Part shown: positions 63,788 to 64,000 of the stretch, piece by piece
How positions within the stretch are numbered: the first letter of the stretch is position 1
Layout of the letters: the number at the start of each line of letters is the position of its first letter
Source of the DNA: Stratiolaelaps scimitus
Lineage: Eukaryota > Arthropoda > Arachnida > Mesostigmata > Laelapidae
Assembly (NCBI GenBank): GCA_019614645.1
Contig: JABWDB010000016.1
Span: 3,100,001 to 3,164,000, forward strand
Reading direction: 5' to 3'
DNA: 64,000 nt
Notes under the pieces: generated by a model
Seen by the model: only the letters and a program-made list of their open reading frames with translations
Databases searched by the model: none
What the model was told of the DNA's origin: nothing
Position numbers and translations under genes: made by a program

Positions 63788-63823
63788 TATATATGTATAT
63801 ATGTATATATATATATATATATA
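63788..63823. repeat. (TA)n microsatellite with TG interruptions
   Basis: An AT run with two TATG steps. Confidence 0.85.
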
Positions 63824-64000
63824 GCCCATTGGCCATACTACAACATTTGCTCTTGCTAGTCCACTTTAATTAGCAACCGCCACAGTCAATCTACTCAGTC
63901 TGACACTGTCACCTCCAACGTAATGCCATAATACCGCTGCAAGAAACCAATACTTTAAATTTCATTCGATCAAAGTTAAAGTCAATTAATACTACACACA

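Larger units (their letters stand above)
61140..64000. other. No supported gene; tRNA upstream flank and palindromic TA blocks
   Basis: The tRNA upstream flank is unremarkable. The end of the window is dominated by TA tracts at 62728, 63165 and 63788 and a 19-bp hairpin at 63408. Confidence 0.5.

Noticed and set aside
1..64000. CRISPR array, rRNA genes, conserved animal miRNAs, snRNAs, LTR pairs
   Set aside because: No spaced identical repeats, rRNA or snRNA signatures were seen by eye. I did not recognise let-7, mir-100, mir-125 or similar mature sequences, and I saw no long direct terminal repeats.

Overview
The window looks like eukaryotic nuclear DNA, most likely from an arthropod. Three things suggest this: a nuclear-type tRNA-Leu(CAG) gene with A and B boxes and a T-run terminator, a dispersed tRNA-derived SINE family, and a very high density of (TA)n, (CA)n, (ATT)n and CAG/CAA microsatellites in an AT-rich background broken by short GC-rich islands. 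A parasitiform mite is my guess, from general look only. There is no bacterial operon structure, CRISPR array, phage or rRNA.

Only one gene is certain: tRNA-Leu(CAG) on the minus strand at 61056-61139. Three SINE copies are secure by mutual similarity (8749-8925 minus, 32913-33021 minus and truncated, 59054-59229 plus).

No protein gene can be named. Most open frames are short, lack an ATG, or come from simple repeats; TA tracts read as Ile-Tyr runs and CAG tracts as Gln, Ala, Leu or Ser runs. The best protein-coding candidates all lie on the plus strand, most of them in GC-rich, CNG-repeat islands. Several end exactly at a good 5' splice site, as first coding exons of intron-rich genes would (10799-10824, 16754-16828, 17999-18026, 20861-21102, 37264-37390, 38201-38303). 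Other islands carry ATG-started frames (12656-12913, 23736-23897, 29117-29470, 40990-41172, 44632-45968). All have low confidence without transcript or homology data. If they are real, the window may be the 5' or intronic part of one or more long plus-strand genes.

Layout: 1-10500 is mostly non-coding with several near-perfect hairpins and SINE copy 1. 10500-24000 holds five CNG islands with exon-like ends, separated by AT-rich DNA. 24000-28700 is AT-rich and shows no gene. 28700-29470 is a GC-rich island. 29500-36950 is non-coding, with SINE copy 2 and a duplicated hairpin module. 37000-45970 is the densest candidate-exon stretch, with two signal-peptide-like starts. 46000-64000 is AT-rich, with SINE copy 3, the tRNA and large palindromic TA blocks.

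The most unusual signal is a set of perfect or near-perfect inverted repeats with very short loops (stems of 8 to 25 bp) scattered through unique sequence. The longest are far beyond chance.
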